Source of the DNA: Thunnus maccoyii
Lineage: Eukaryota; Chordata; Actinopteri; Scombriformes; Scombridae
Assembly: GCF_910596095.1 (NCBI RefSeq)
Contig: NC_056550.1
Location: 7,774,501-7,838,500 of the forward strand
DNA length: 64,000 nucleotides
Reading direction: 5' to 3'
The notes below the pieces were generated by a model, which saw only the letters and a list, made by a program, of their open reading frames with translations, had not been told where the DNA came from and searched no databases. Below, piece after piece: positions 53,488-64,000 of this stretch (the stretch's first letter is position 1; the number at the start of each line of letters is the position of its first letter). A program made the translations under genes and the position numbers.

Positions 53488-55400
53488 GGAAGTATTGAGC
53501 CAGTCACCACTTGGTAGTGATCGCTATCCCATTTTAATTAAAATTGGCATAGAGATCCACCAGGATAAAGGATTGGGGATTCCAAGGTGGAAGTTAGGGA
53601 AAGCTGATTGGGAAGCATTCAAAGCAAAAACTGAGGTCAGTTGTGCAGAGCTACTTACAGAGATGACAACAGATGTGGAGGAGTTCAACCGATTACTTGC
53701 ATGCATTATTCAGAGAGCAGAAGGAACAATACCAAAGAGTACAGGAAATAGTTGTAGGAAGAGTGTGCCATGGTGGGATAAAAACTGTGGAATTGCTATC
53801 AAAAGAAGGAACAGGGAATTTAGGAAACATAAAGCACAGCATAATTTAGAAACTTTGATTCAGCACAAAAGAGTTCAAGCAATAGTCCATATGAACAGCA
53901 AAATGCACATACTGGAGACAATACTGCAATAAAAATGGGAGAGAGACACTATTATCAGATGAATGGGGAATGATTAGAAAAATGAGTGGAGTAAAGAGCA
54001 AATATGAAATACAGGTGTTGCTTAAAAATGATAAAACCGCAATCAGCAGTCTGGAAAAGGTAGAACTCTTTCATTTGTGAAGATAAACAGTTTGGAAAAC
54101 TTATCATCAAGAGCTAGACAGTGTAGGAACCCTTGTTGCACCCTTGTTCAACATCCTGTAGTGATAGGAAAATGGGCCACAATTTGATTTGGATTTACCA
54201 TTTAGTATGTCTGAAGTAAAGAGAGCAATCTTGAATGCAATAGAGACGTCACTGGGGAAAGATAGGATTTGTTATATGTTGGCCCATATGAAAGACAGTA
54301 CACTTACAGTAGTATTAAGACTGTTTAATTTAATATGGGAAACAGGCAATAGTCCATCTGCTTAGAAACAATCAGTTATAGTACCAATACTCAAAACAGG
54401 TAAATATTCGTCAGACCGATCAAGCTATATGCTGTCACCATATGCTTTTCTTTACATCATAAACCAGTATCCCTGAAATTGTATGGACAGGCACTCAAGC
54501 AGGTCAGAGAGATGAGATTTCTAGGAGTCATATTTAATAAGAGTCTTACCTGAAGACAGTATATTGAAAACATTGAAAAGTAAATGTAAAAAGGTAAAGT
54601 GTAAAAACATTTTGCGATGTCTCACAGGTCAAGAATGGGGAGCAAATGGAAGATGTACAGGGTTCTTATGAGATCAGTTCTGGACTATGGCTGTGCAGCA
54701 TACATGTCTGCAGCAGAGACAAACTTAAAAAAGCTGGATGTAGAACAAGTTCAGGCCCTTTGAACTTGTAGTGGAGTATTCAAAACATCCCCAGTGTCTG
54801 CAATGCAGGTAGAGATGGGAGAAATGCGGTCACGGATTAGGAGAGTCAAACTCATGTTGGCACATTGGGTGAATTTGCAAGAACAAAGTGGATCTCATCC
54901 CACTAAAACCATATTGCAGGAGTGTTGGGAGTACAACAACTCTAATTTCAATAATCTTAGCTGGATAGGAATGATAAAGTGCAAAATCTGGGTATTTGTG
55001 ACTTCTAACTCAGTCCTAATATCTGTTCCTCCTTGGAAGTTCATCATTCCAACAATAGATGTAAAGTTACTGAAAAAAATCAAAAACAAGCCCAAACTGG
55101 CACCAACATAGTGGACAATAGTGCAAAATTATATTAACCAATTATATTGCTTCTGATAGTCCATTAGCACTTGCAAGTATTAAGTCCTCATAAAGACAAG
55201 ACATCTTGTTTGAAATATTTCATATACTGTACAGACTTCATAACAGAAGTTTGACTGTTTCTTTCCTCTGGATATCTGACCATGAAGGCATTGAGGGCAA
55301 TGAAGAAGTTAACATATTAGCCAAGCAATCACTGAAATCACACATAATGGAAATTCTGTTAAGTAAGACTGAGGTAAAACTATTATCAAAGAACATATGT
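53488..55400 (+). mobile_element. Decayed non-LTR retrotransposon (I-like, with RNase H)
   Basis: In order on the + strand I read: the end of an AP endonuclease (SPLGSDRYPI, 53500); a linker with CRKSVPWWDKNCGIAIKRRN (about 53760); reverse transcriptase pieces with stops (SVIVPILKTGKYSSDRS, about 54375; MRSVLDYGCAAYMSA, about 54670); and an RNase H end (VSFLWISDHEGIEGNEEVNI, about 55257). This order, with RNase H at the C-terminus, is typical of I-clade LINEs. Many stops and frameshifts make it inactive. The 5' end is truncated, and the 3' end meets the HECT-like fragment. Confidence 0.75.
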
Positions 55401-57230
55401 ACAAAGTCTGGCTCTCTCTCACTCTCCACAAAGCCCAAAACAGCTTGCTCCAAAGTTTTACAGGAAGTAAAACTTCTATTTTTGCCAGCCAAATGTGATT
55501 ATTCAGCCCACACTTTCCCATTTCAAAATCATGATGTAGGTATGGCACTTTGAAGCCATTTCCCATACTGCACTGCTCATAAAAGTCATTCCAAAATTCT
55601 GATAGTGCATCCCTCAAAACACCTCCATCATCCACTGCCTCTCCAAGCAATCCATCTCTGATTGGCTTTTTCCTTCAACATATCCATGGAAGGAGGCAAT
55701 AATGATTCAAAAGACAGTTCCTGAGAGAGAGGCAAGGTATCATGAAGACTGGAGTACTCCATCCCAGAGATGCTTTCTGTGTGGAAAGTTACAATGCCAC
55801 TATCCTCTAAAGCAGCCATTCTCAATCAGTGGGCTGTGGCTCACAGGTGGGCCTCAAAGCACCATCTAGTGGGCTGCCGAGGCAGTGGTATTGCTAAATG
55901 GTTAAAATGATTTTTTCTGGTAATTTACAAAGTTTACAAAGCTAGTTATTTATATATCTAAATGTGCTCAATAATTCACATAAATAGAAAACATCAAATT
56001 AAAATGCATAAGTCATATTTTAATATCACTACACCAATCACGACACATCATTAGGTAGAGACAAACGTGTTCTGCCACTGTTAGCTAGCTAGCTTTCTCT
56101 GTGGATCCTGCTTCAGATGACATGGCTCTATTCTTGGAAAATGAACTGATGGAACTATCAGCAGACAGCAGCCTGAAGCTTCAGCTCACACAAGTGGACC
56201 TTGCTTCATTCTGGATACTGGCTGTCAGTCAATATCCTTCTCTGTCAAAACAGGCAATCAAATTTTGGTTGCCTTTCACCACCACCTTTTTATGTGACTC
56301 ACAAAATCAAAGGCAAGGAACAAAGTGAAAGCAACTTTGAATGCTACTCTGCACGTCAGCCTCTCACCCATCCCACCGTGACTTGATCTCATTATTTCCA
56401 AGAAGATAACCCGAGTGTCTCACTGAGTGTAAGCAGAATATTTATTTTGGTCATTACAGCTGACAGTTGCATAACACATATTTACAGCCCAGTTTTTTGC
56501 CTTTTTTTCTTTTCTTTTTTTCATTTATTTGGGAAGGTCATCCTCGGAATCAGAAGTGGGCCTGAAGTTACAAAAGGTTGAGAACCCCTGCTCTAAAGCA
56601 TCCATGTAAAGTAATGTTTCATGTTAAATGAGTGGCAATAGATATCAGGTCTGTCATGTGTCTTTTCACCTTCTTGTGCAGTTGCATCACTATTCTCCTC
56701 CTCTAGATTTATGTCCCTAGCAATGTCTCTCTTGGTTATTAAATAGAAACGAGAGGAAACTTTGCCTTTCATACAGTTCCCCAACTGTAATACTGTCCTC
56801 TAATGAATGCTGCTGAAAGTCAATTAAATCGATGTCAAAATCAGTAAGGCTCCCCTCTGCATTTATTTCCACCTGGAAAAAACAACTGCACAGCCTTTTC
56901 AATCAAGTTCTGTTTTTACTGTCCCTCTGGACACTCTCTTTTCTGGTTCCCGTACTGTTTTTGGTGCACACCTGCACAAATTCCCCATCTCTGAAATGCA
57001 TCCATCCCAACTCAGTTTTTCTCTGATTCTTCTGAGCAGTCTTTAGAGGGAGTTGATGCTCTCTCTCAGACACATGATCACTTTTGTTTCTTGAGAGCTC
57101 TCTTCTAAGTTGCTCAAAGATCTTTGACTTGTAACTGCTGCGTTCTTTTTCCCTCCGTCTGCAGTATCCACAGCCAGTCGATCACCATCGGATGACAGAT
57201 ACTCTCTTGGCTGGTCATCTATCATGAGGT
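55400..57230 (-). pseudogene. Broken copy of a fish HECT-like (G2E3-related) multigene family
   Basis: Read on the minus strand, pieces occur in order. First comes an N-terminal piece (MIDDQPREYLSSDGDRLAVD, 57225), then DGEFVQVCTKNSTGTRKES (about 56980). Next are LTDFDIDLIDFQQHS and ITVGELYERQ (about 56850-56760), then LEDSGIVTFHTESISGMEYS (about 55805). Last come EAVDDGGVLRDALSEFW and DFYEQCSMGNGFKVPYL (about 55640-55540). These resemble the region before and at the start of the HECT-like domain in a family that is highly repeated in teleosts; this recognition is from memory. The pieces are in different frames with stops, and a hAT element interrupts them at 55813-56590. The catalytic C-terminus is missing where the LINE begins. 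Confidence 0.55.
55813..56590 (+). mobile_element. hAT-family DNA element, 778 bp, with 8-bp target duplication
   Basis: CTCTAAAG occurs exactly at 55805-55812 and 56591-56598. The element between starts CAGCCATTCTCAATCAG, and its other end read inverted starts CAGGGGTTCTCAACC, an imperfect terminal inverted repeat of the hAT type. An open frame at 56101-56328 retains the last part of a hAT transposase (FWILAVSQYPSLSKQAIK, then LPFTTTFLC), the C-terminal dimerisation region. The catalytic part is deleted, so it could have moved only with help. Removing it joins the two halves of the HECT-like pseudogene. Confidence 0.88.
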
Positions 57231-58372
57231 GTATGACACTGGAATCAATCTAAAATGAAGAAATATTTCATGAATTTCCTATATTAACTACCTTCCCCTA
57301 TTCCATTTGCTGTATGTCTTCCTCAAGCACATGCGGTGACCTTAAGTAGTCACTTAGCTCCTCCATCTTGTGACAGTTCAAAAAACCTCTGCACCTCTGT
57401 TGAAATCAAAAATCAAAGCTTAAATGTGACCTTAAAGAAATAAAAATCTATAGTTGATTTGACTTTTTCTTTCTTTTTGGTATTCAAGCATTTTCACAGT
57501 CAATTTCTTGTTTAAATAAGACAAAACCTTTAACTGTGCTTTAAATTCTTCAACTAAGGAGGAAGAGAGCATTATTTAATATTATTATATTTTCTTTTTC
57601 TTTTTTTAAAAAAAAATATTTAAAATAAGTCTCTTGGTTTTCTGATTTTCTAAAGCTGCTCTCTGATATTATCACAAATTCAATACTTTAAAGTGGGCAA
57701 GGGGGCATAATCACTCCATTTGATTTTATTGTGAGGCAGCTTATGACAACACAGGATGATTTTTTGTAAAAATTAAAACCGATGGTTAAATATGCCATGA
57801 GCAAGTTTATGTACTTAATGCTCTGGATTTATTTTAAACTATATAGCAAAAAGAGATTTGTACAAAACAGTTATTATTTGACCCAACTTATATTAATATT
57901 TTATGGTACAATTAGCTATTGTACTATTATGTACTATTGTACTTAGTTATTCTACTATGGAAACAGAGCATTAAATTCTTATAGTATTTTGTTTTTATCA
58001 CAGCCTTGATACTGCAATGGTGATGAGAGAAATAAAATGAGAATTAAATGGCAACAATTAACTATTATGTGTAATTTTTGTTAATGTTTTATTTGAGTTA
58101 CTGCTAAATAAATTATTGTCTGTGTAATCAAATATTTCAGTCACACTGTATATTTTAATGCAATACTACAACTAAAAAAAGTTAAAAAGGTTATAGCCAC
58201 TGAATGCCAGTGAATGCAGCACAGGCGCCTGGTCTGTGGGCCTGTTCACCAAACCCTTTAATATTTCACCAAAGCTCCTAACAGACTAATGCTTCACAAT
58301 TCTTACAACTGTGACAATAACAAAGATGCAACATCCAAAATGTAAGATACAGTGTGTCTCTGTGACTCTCAC

Positions 58373-58376
<4 letters not shown>
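57231..58376. other. AT-rich DNA, possible further remnant of the HECT-like copy
   Basis: At about 57290-57385 the minus strand reads MEELSDYLRSPHVLEEDIQQ before a stop. It could be a further upstream exon of the same pseudogene, but this is weak. The rest is very AT-rich with no gene. Confidence 0.3.

Positions 58377-58416
<40 letters not shown>
58377..58416. repeat. (CA)20 microsatellite
   Basis: Twenty uninterrupted CA dinucleotides. The apparent open frame across it is an artefact of the repeat. Confidence 0.97.
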
Positions 58417-58417
<1 letters not shown>

Positions 58418-58950
58418 TTTATTTATGTTATTGTCTTGTTATATATGGAACAATTAAAGGAGTCTGGAGTCAAGAGTTTTAATACTGCTGCTCATCCCAC
58501 AAATGCATGTTCCTTACAAATGTGGCACCATTTAAAAGGGAAATAAACAGGCTTTCCAACGGTATAAAATTTATTGCCAAGAAGCATTGTTACAACAAAG
58601 AAATAATCTACCAAAGACAAATTTCCTAAAAAAAAAATTCCAAATTTTTGTGCTATTATAATATTATAGTTGTTCCACATATATCATCTCTGCAGAGAGA
58701 AAGTGTGCTTGTAAATCAGCGTCCATGTCAAAACACTGGTATTTGACGCCCCATGAATGAGAACAACTTGTGCTGTTTCACAGGTGGACCTATTTTGAGA
58801 AACTCAGCTGGTATCAACTTTTGTTCATGTCTAGAAGGTGAAGTCTGCTGAGCACTGTTTGATGTTGCTCCTTCTTGTTGCCCTCTTCAGAAATTTTCAC
58901 TGACTGCTGTTAATAATAGATAACTAACTATTTACTGTATGTAAAATTGT

Positions 58951-59745
58951 CTTCTTTGATATAGCTGCTATAGACTCCCATTCAAAAATGTTTCAAAACT
59001 TTCACGAAATTCAAACACTTTTTATATCTCGGGAATGTAAGGTCCAGTGACCCCCCCAGGAGTTGGTTTCAAGCCCCTATCACTTACTGTTCAGGATTTA
59101 TGAATTGTAACATAATTTTTGAATGGACACAGAATTTTTAACAGAGACACTTTCTCATAATTCCTGGACTGTAACTGGTACAGCCACCAAATTTTTTGGG
59201 CGAGATTGTCTATCCCCATTGCCAACATGTGCCAAGTTTGGCGCCCCTAGTGTCTTCCTTTGATATAGCTGTAATAGACTCTCATTTAAAAATGTTTTGA
59301 AACTTTCATGAAATTTAAACCTTTTTTATATCTCAGGAACAGAAGGTCGTGGGCATTTGGGACCAAGACCAGACCAGCGTGTTCGGGGTATATGAACCAC
59401 CCCCCGCCCCCCACCTAGGAGTTGGTTTCAAGTTACTATCACTTACTGTTCAGGAGTTATGAATTTTAACATATTTTTTTGAAGGGATACAGAATTTTTA
59501 ACGGAGACACTTTCTCATATTTCCCATACCGTAACTGGTACAGCCACCAGATTTGATGTGCATGATTTTCTCTTCCCACTGTCCATGTGTACCAAGTTTG
59601 GCGCCCCTAGTGTCTTCCTTTGATATAGCTGCTATAGACTCCCATTCAAAAACGTTTCGAAACTTTCACGAAATTTAAACACTTTTTATATCTCGGGAAC
59701 GGAAGGTCGTAGGCGTCAGGGACCAAGACCAGTGTGTTTGGGGCA
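58951..59745. repeat. Three diverged tandem copies of an interspersed repeat
   Basis: Copies start at 58951, 59254 and 59614 with CTTCTTTGATATAGCTGCTA or close variants. Each continues with ACTCCCATTCAAAAA and TTTTATATCTCGGGAA. Copies 1 and 2 also share a later GTAACTGGTACAGCCACCA and CCAAGTTTGGCGCCCCTAGT. Unit lengths are about 303 and 360 bases, and the third copy stops after about 130. Copies 2 and 3 share GGGACCAAGACCAG, which copy 1 lacks. There is no coding potential. Confidence 0.85.
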
Positions 59746-60945
59746 TAAGTGGAGCGACCGTGGCGGCAGAGGGGGTGGCTGCCCCAGGGCCCATGCTGAG
59801 GATGTAGCGCGCCACCCCGCAGGTGCAGCAGGAATAGGAGAACTTAACTCTCTTAGCTTCTATTCATTCTCTACGGTAGTTCTTATCACTATGGATGAAA
59901 TCCCCCCTCCAACCACAATGTGGGTTGCAATGGCAGAGTGGTGCTGTCCGTATTTCTGCTCATTGACTGCAGGAAGTGAAGACTACAGAAGCAGCAATTC
60001 AAAGTTCATGACTAACTTCGCTGAAAACTTAATCCAAAAAATGAGATATTTGTGTTTTTTTAAGTTTATGGTGAATGAAACTTGCCAGACAAAGTTTCAG
60101 CCATCTGAGGCTCATTAAGAGCTATTTGCGTTCGTGCATGAATGAGACCAAACTATCCAACCTCACTTTGCTGTGTCTTGAGCGGGACATAAACACTGGT
60201 AAGGACAAAGTGGTTGGCAGGTTTGCCACCATGAAGGAGAGGAGGATGTAGTTTTTAAAAGGGACCGTGAAATGTACAAATTTGTTAAATTGTTCGGATT
60301 ATTTTGTTTTATGGAGGCTGGAGAAATACACAAAGGGACTAACGTTACACTAAACTACAGCAGTCTAAGCAGGGACAACAACTGGTGAGTGAAACATCCA
60401 TAATTAGTCTTTATTAACTTAAATTTTGGTTTTGAAGAAATCAGTCAGAATGTTAGATTTATCTGTTTAACTCCATGCTTACCGCATCTCAGCACCTGTT
60501 TCTGTCACTGCCTGTGGTGTTGTAGGCTGTCTATTTTGTATTTGAATAGGCCTTGTATTGTTGTAGACCGCTGTGTCTATTTTATGTTTATGTTATTCCC
60601 GTGTTAGAAAGACATGGTAAGGAGACAGAGCACCTGGCTTGTCGCTATCTATTGGCGGTGGTGCTGAACTATTCGTCAATTGGTGTATGTAGAGCACCAC
60701 ATGCTGAAACATTTGAACGCGGCTGGCAACCTGTTTTCCTTTTTGCTCTTCAGAACAAGCTTGTCTCAAAATGGCTTCACTGTATGTTTCTTTGGACATA
60801 TAGGCTTGCATGGCTCAATAACAATTTGTGATTATGGATAGGATATATCAGCTATTTTACAGTTGTGAATTTTAAAATGGCTGTTTTAGAGTGGCCCCTT
60901 GAGAATGCTTCGCCCCCTCTGTGCTGAGAGTCTAGCTCTGCCCCT
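59746..60945. repeat. Possible decayed DNA transposon, family unclear
   Basis: The left edge (GTGGCGGCAGAGGGGGTGGC, 59760) and the inverted right edge (CAGGGGCAGAGCTAGACTCT, ending 60945) are both GC-rich and share a GCAGAGGGGG-like core. They lie on either side of 1.1 kb of AT-rich sequence. This looks like an imperfect terminal inverted repeat. Open frames inside are short and not recognised. Confidence 0.35.
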
Positions 60946-62540
60946 GGTCAGCACTATCTTCCTAAACTGTCAAAAGCAACAAAATAAGCAAGAAATAGAA
61001 AGAAAATCCCCAATTCCTAATGCCCACTTACAAAGGTGTCATGCACATTCAACATATTTGAGGATGCATGGTTTAAGAAATTGTTAAATTCTTTTTTTAC
61101 AATAAATGTTTTTAATTAGCCTAAATAATATGTTACAAAAGTCGTTTTTCTGTATGTTTTTATTCATATTTAACTCTGTCTGCTACACACAGACACTTCT
61201 CTCTGTTTAGGCTAAGTGGAGCTTGTAGAGCCACTCAGCTGCAGCTGTGCAAGTCGTGTTCTTGATACATATTGCGGTTGTGTTAACCGCAGCGTGAGCG
61301 TATGAATAACCACTCTCATCTCACACCATCAAACAGTGTGACTTGGATGACTTTTTTCATTTCTTAGAGGTTCAGATTTACCTTTTTAAAGTGAATATAG
61401 CATCACAGGTTTCAACTATAACCCACAAGTAATTAACATTAGTGTTAACGTGTTGTCCTTTGCTATTATCAGTAGCTAAATTATTGTTTTTGTCAAAACA
61501 AATTTGCTAACATTTAAGTTAAGTGTTTTAAGTGAGTTAAAGTACGGGAAAAAGAAATCTTAAACAAGCCTACACATCCCGGAGTTTAGCTTTGCAAAGC
61601 AAATGTTTATTTCAGGGCTATTGTAATATCTTGTGTTCATGTTGTGGCCTTTATGGAAAAATAATGATTTATTTACTTTTGATTTTATGATGGATCCTAT
61701 GAAAATGTCTGTTTACTGTAAAAGAGGCCAACAGTGCAGTGAAGTCTTGATTTAACTGGAGGAAATATGAAGGGAAATCTTTGGTCACAGACTCTACCTG
61801 AAATTACTGCTCTTCTGTACACACTACCATTCAGCAGCAGACGTACTTTTGTTTCAGTGATTTTGTTATTTTGATGAAAGTGTCTGGGAGTTTTCAGTTT
61901 TGTAAGAAGTTTTTTTCTCTGACTGAACTTTTTCTGTAGTTTAATTTTCAACACGCTGCAGCTCCGTTACAGGCCGTAGATGATCATGGAGGTCTCTACC
62001 CAGTGATGAGGAGAGATTCACAAACTCTTGAAACTTGGTTATTAAACAGTCAGATGAAAGTTGTTACACAGCTGCATTTTTTACATCTTTACAGACCAAC
62101 AACATCAACAGATCCCAACACAGCCGAAGCTCTCTGAGAAGACGAGTAAAAGCTGAGAGAGAGAGATCTCCCCTCCAGCAGGAGCCACAGCTTCACATCA
62201 CTGATATTGTTTTGTTGTGCATTTTATTTTACTGCTTCATTTAGCCGCTGTTGCTGCTCGTACTGTTTAAAACACACACTTGATCAGACTGTTACATTTA
62301 TCATAACAATTATCATCGTCATCATCATCACACACTCAGCCTAAATTACTGTCTTACTGTTATGTTCAGTTCAAAAAGCTTACAACCGCTGTGTATTTTT
62401 TATTTTTTTTTTATTTTTTCAAAGTCAAAGGAAAAGAAAAGTAAAAGAAAGAAAATAAAAAGAAAATAAAACAACAAAACAAAAACAGAAACAGAAAAAG
62501 TGACCTGAAGCAGAACGGACTGGATGAAAAGATGATCTTT
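60946..62540. other. AT-rich intergenic DNA, no gene seen
   Basis: No exon or RNA gene was recognised. The last part (62390-62500) is a pair of opposed T-rich and A-rich tracts that could form a hairpin. Confidence 0.35.
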
Positions 62541-62544
62541 AGTA

Positions 62545-63690
62545 CTTTTTCAATTCAATTCTGGGCCAAATCATAACAAAAGAGCAGGTCTAGACTGTAC
62601 TCTTTAATTTACAGAAACCCAACAATTCCCCCATGAGCAAGCGCTTGGCGACAGCGGCAAGGAAAAACTCCCCTTTAACGGGAAGAAACCTTGAGCAGAA
62701 CCGGGCTCTAGGTGGGCGGCCATCTGCCTTGACCGGTTGGGTTGAGAGAGAAAGAGGGAGGAAGAGGGGGACAAAGAGAAGCATAATAACAACAATAATA
62801 ATGATGAAAATAATGGAGACATGACCAGTAATAATAATAGCAATAATACCATCCCTGCACCATCTCCGCAGTCATGGCCCTCGATGTCCACAGCCTGGAC
62901 TCTGGATTTTCCTGTGAGACAAGAAAGCACCGTGAGACTGTAGGAACCACAAATAAGTCTGCATTCTGGGAGCTCAGTGTTCTAGTGGGTTAATACAGTA
63001 CTACGAGCTCTTTAAGACATGATGGTGTCTGACCATTAAGGGCTTTTTAGGTGAGGAGAAGAGCTTTAAACTCTACCCTGGATTTTACAGGAAGCCAGCG
63101 CAGAGAAGCTAAAATGGGAGAAACATGATCTCTTTTCCTAGTTTTTGTCAGTAGACGTGCAGCTGCATTCTGGACCAGCTGGACAGTCTTTAGAGACTTG
63201 TTAGAGCAGCCTGATAATAAGGAATTACAGTAATCCAGCCTAGAAGTAACAGATGTGTGGACTAGTTTTTCTGCATCTTTTTGAGACAGGATGTGCCTGA
63301 TTTTTGCGATATTACGTGAGTGAAAAAAGGCAGTCCTTGAGATTTGTTTTAGTTAAAGGACATGTCCTGATCAAAGATAACTTCCTCACGGTGGAGCTGG
63401 AGGTCAGAGTAATGTCATCTAGAGCAGCTATATCATTAGATAATGTGTTTCTAAGGTGTTTAGGACCAAGCACAAAAACTTCAGCTTCGTCTGAGTTTAG
63501 TAGCAGAAAATTGCAGGTCATCCAGGTCTTTATGTCCTTAAGGCATGCTTGGAGTTTAGTTAACTGATTGAATAAATAGGATTTAAAGCAGCTTAATGCA
63601 CTTCTTTTAATGCCAATTAAATGTTTCAGTCTCTGTAATAGGATGTGATGGTCAATGGTGTCAAATTCAGCACTAAGATCTAACAAGACA
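62545..63690 (-). mobile_element. L2-like LINE fragment, antisense, with deleted reverse transcriptase core
   Basis: On the minus strand 63686-63312 reads as a reverse transcriptase piece: LDLSAEFDTIDHHILLQRL, then GIKRSALSCFKSYL. It jumps to ACLKDIKTWMTCNFLLLNSD, then VLGPKHLRNTLSNDI. The jump at about 63570 removes the block that should hold the catalytic YADD motif. Further minus-strand pieces continue to about 63000 with stops (LVQNAAARLLTK region). The lower part, 62545-62770 (ACCCAACAATTCCCCCATGA, GCAAGGAAAAACTCCCCTTT), is a sequence very common in teleosts and may be its 3' tail or a separate repeat. Confidence 0.65.
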
Positions 63691-63694
63691 AGTA

Positions 63695-64000
63695 CATACT
63701 TTGTGTCCAGCAGCCGGTCTGTGTTTCTCTGCTGCTGCAGCTGCTGTTGCCACGGAGACCACTGGGCTGCAGGTGGGAAACCATCCTATGGAAACGGTGG
63801 GGTGATGGTGAAGAGATAGTGTTCTATGGTTTGTCTCCTTAGTTTTCCTGTTCTTCTTCTCCTCCTCCTGCAACTTCTCTCCCCCCCCATCCTCTCTTCT
63901 TCCCCCTCCTCCCCTTCCCCCACCCCATTAAGTTCATAAAACTTGTTGTTGCCCTCATAAACTTCCTCCCACCCTCATACCCCATCCTCCTCCACCTCAT
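63695..64000. other. Right edge: GC-rich then pyrimidine-rich tract
   Basis: Positions 63715-63790 contain CTGCTG-rich sequence. From about 63840 to the end the + strand is almost all C and T (for example TTCTTCTTCTCCTCCTCCTG), interrupted by a short AT-rich part at 63928-63965. No coding sequence can be supported. A purine/pyrimidine mirror tract of this kind could adopt an unusual structure. Confidence 0.4.

Noticed and set aside
62633-62824. A 63-codon + strand frame (SPLTGRNLEQN...)
   Set aside because: It falls in a sequence that is extremely common in teleost genomes and is non-coding as far as I know. It is often mistaken for a gene.

Overview
The window is vertebrate nuclear DNA, almost certainly from a ray-finned fish (teleost). 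The evidence is split genes with GT-AG introns, five conserved vertebrate gene families, and a typical teleost repeat load: Tc1-like and hAT DNA transposons, L1-, L2- and I-like LINE fragments, a tRNA-derived SINE and long CA repeats. The species cannot be told from the sequence alone.

Layout. SMDT1 (EMRE, the essential subunit of the mitochondrial calcium uniporter) lies on the + strand at 869-1446, with its 3' UTR exon ending near 2255. A decayed Tc1-like transposon (2270-3812) separates it from NDUFA6 (complex I LYR subunit, minus strand, 4069-5667). TRIOBP (minus strand, 7478-26962) follows. It has a long form of about 1510 codons that carries a tandem Arg/Ser-rich repeat exon. It also has an internal short 'Tara' start at 18825, which feeds the PH and coiled-coil exons. 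NOL12 (nucleolar protein, minus strand, 28630-30543) comes next. SREBF2 (sterol regulatory element-binding protein 2, minus strand, 33821-50665, 20 coding exons, 1167 aa) follows, with the mir-33a hairpin in the intron between coding exons 17 and 18 (35948-36015). For all five protein genes, exon boundaries were read by eye from splice sites. The reading phase closes across every junction.

From about 51 kb to the right edge I see no intact gene. This stretch holds a decayed I-like LINE (about 53.49-55.40 kb) and a broken HECT-like fish multigene copy (about 55.40-57.23 kb) split by a 778-bp hAT element with an intact 8-bp target duplication. It also holds a three-copy diverged tandem repeat (58.95-59.75 kb), a poorly resolved repeat, and an antisense L2-like LINE (about 62.55-63.69 kb).

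How the genes relate. SREBF2 and mir-33a form a known regulatory pair in lipid metabolism: the transcription factor drives sterol synthesis and uptake genes, and the intronic microRNA represses cholesterol export and fatty-acid oxidation. SMDT1 and NDUFA6 are both inner-membrane mitochondrial proteins and are neighbours in human (22q13.2). NOL12 and TRIOBP are neighbours in human (22q13.1). The window therefore compresses an old human-22q-like linkage group into about 50 kb. I found no sign of a new multi-gene system. The most interesting material is regulatory and structural: transposon insertions beside promoters, nested elements, a TG repeat abutting a splice donor, and a fast-evolving repeat exon.
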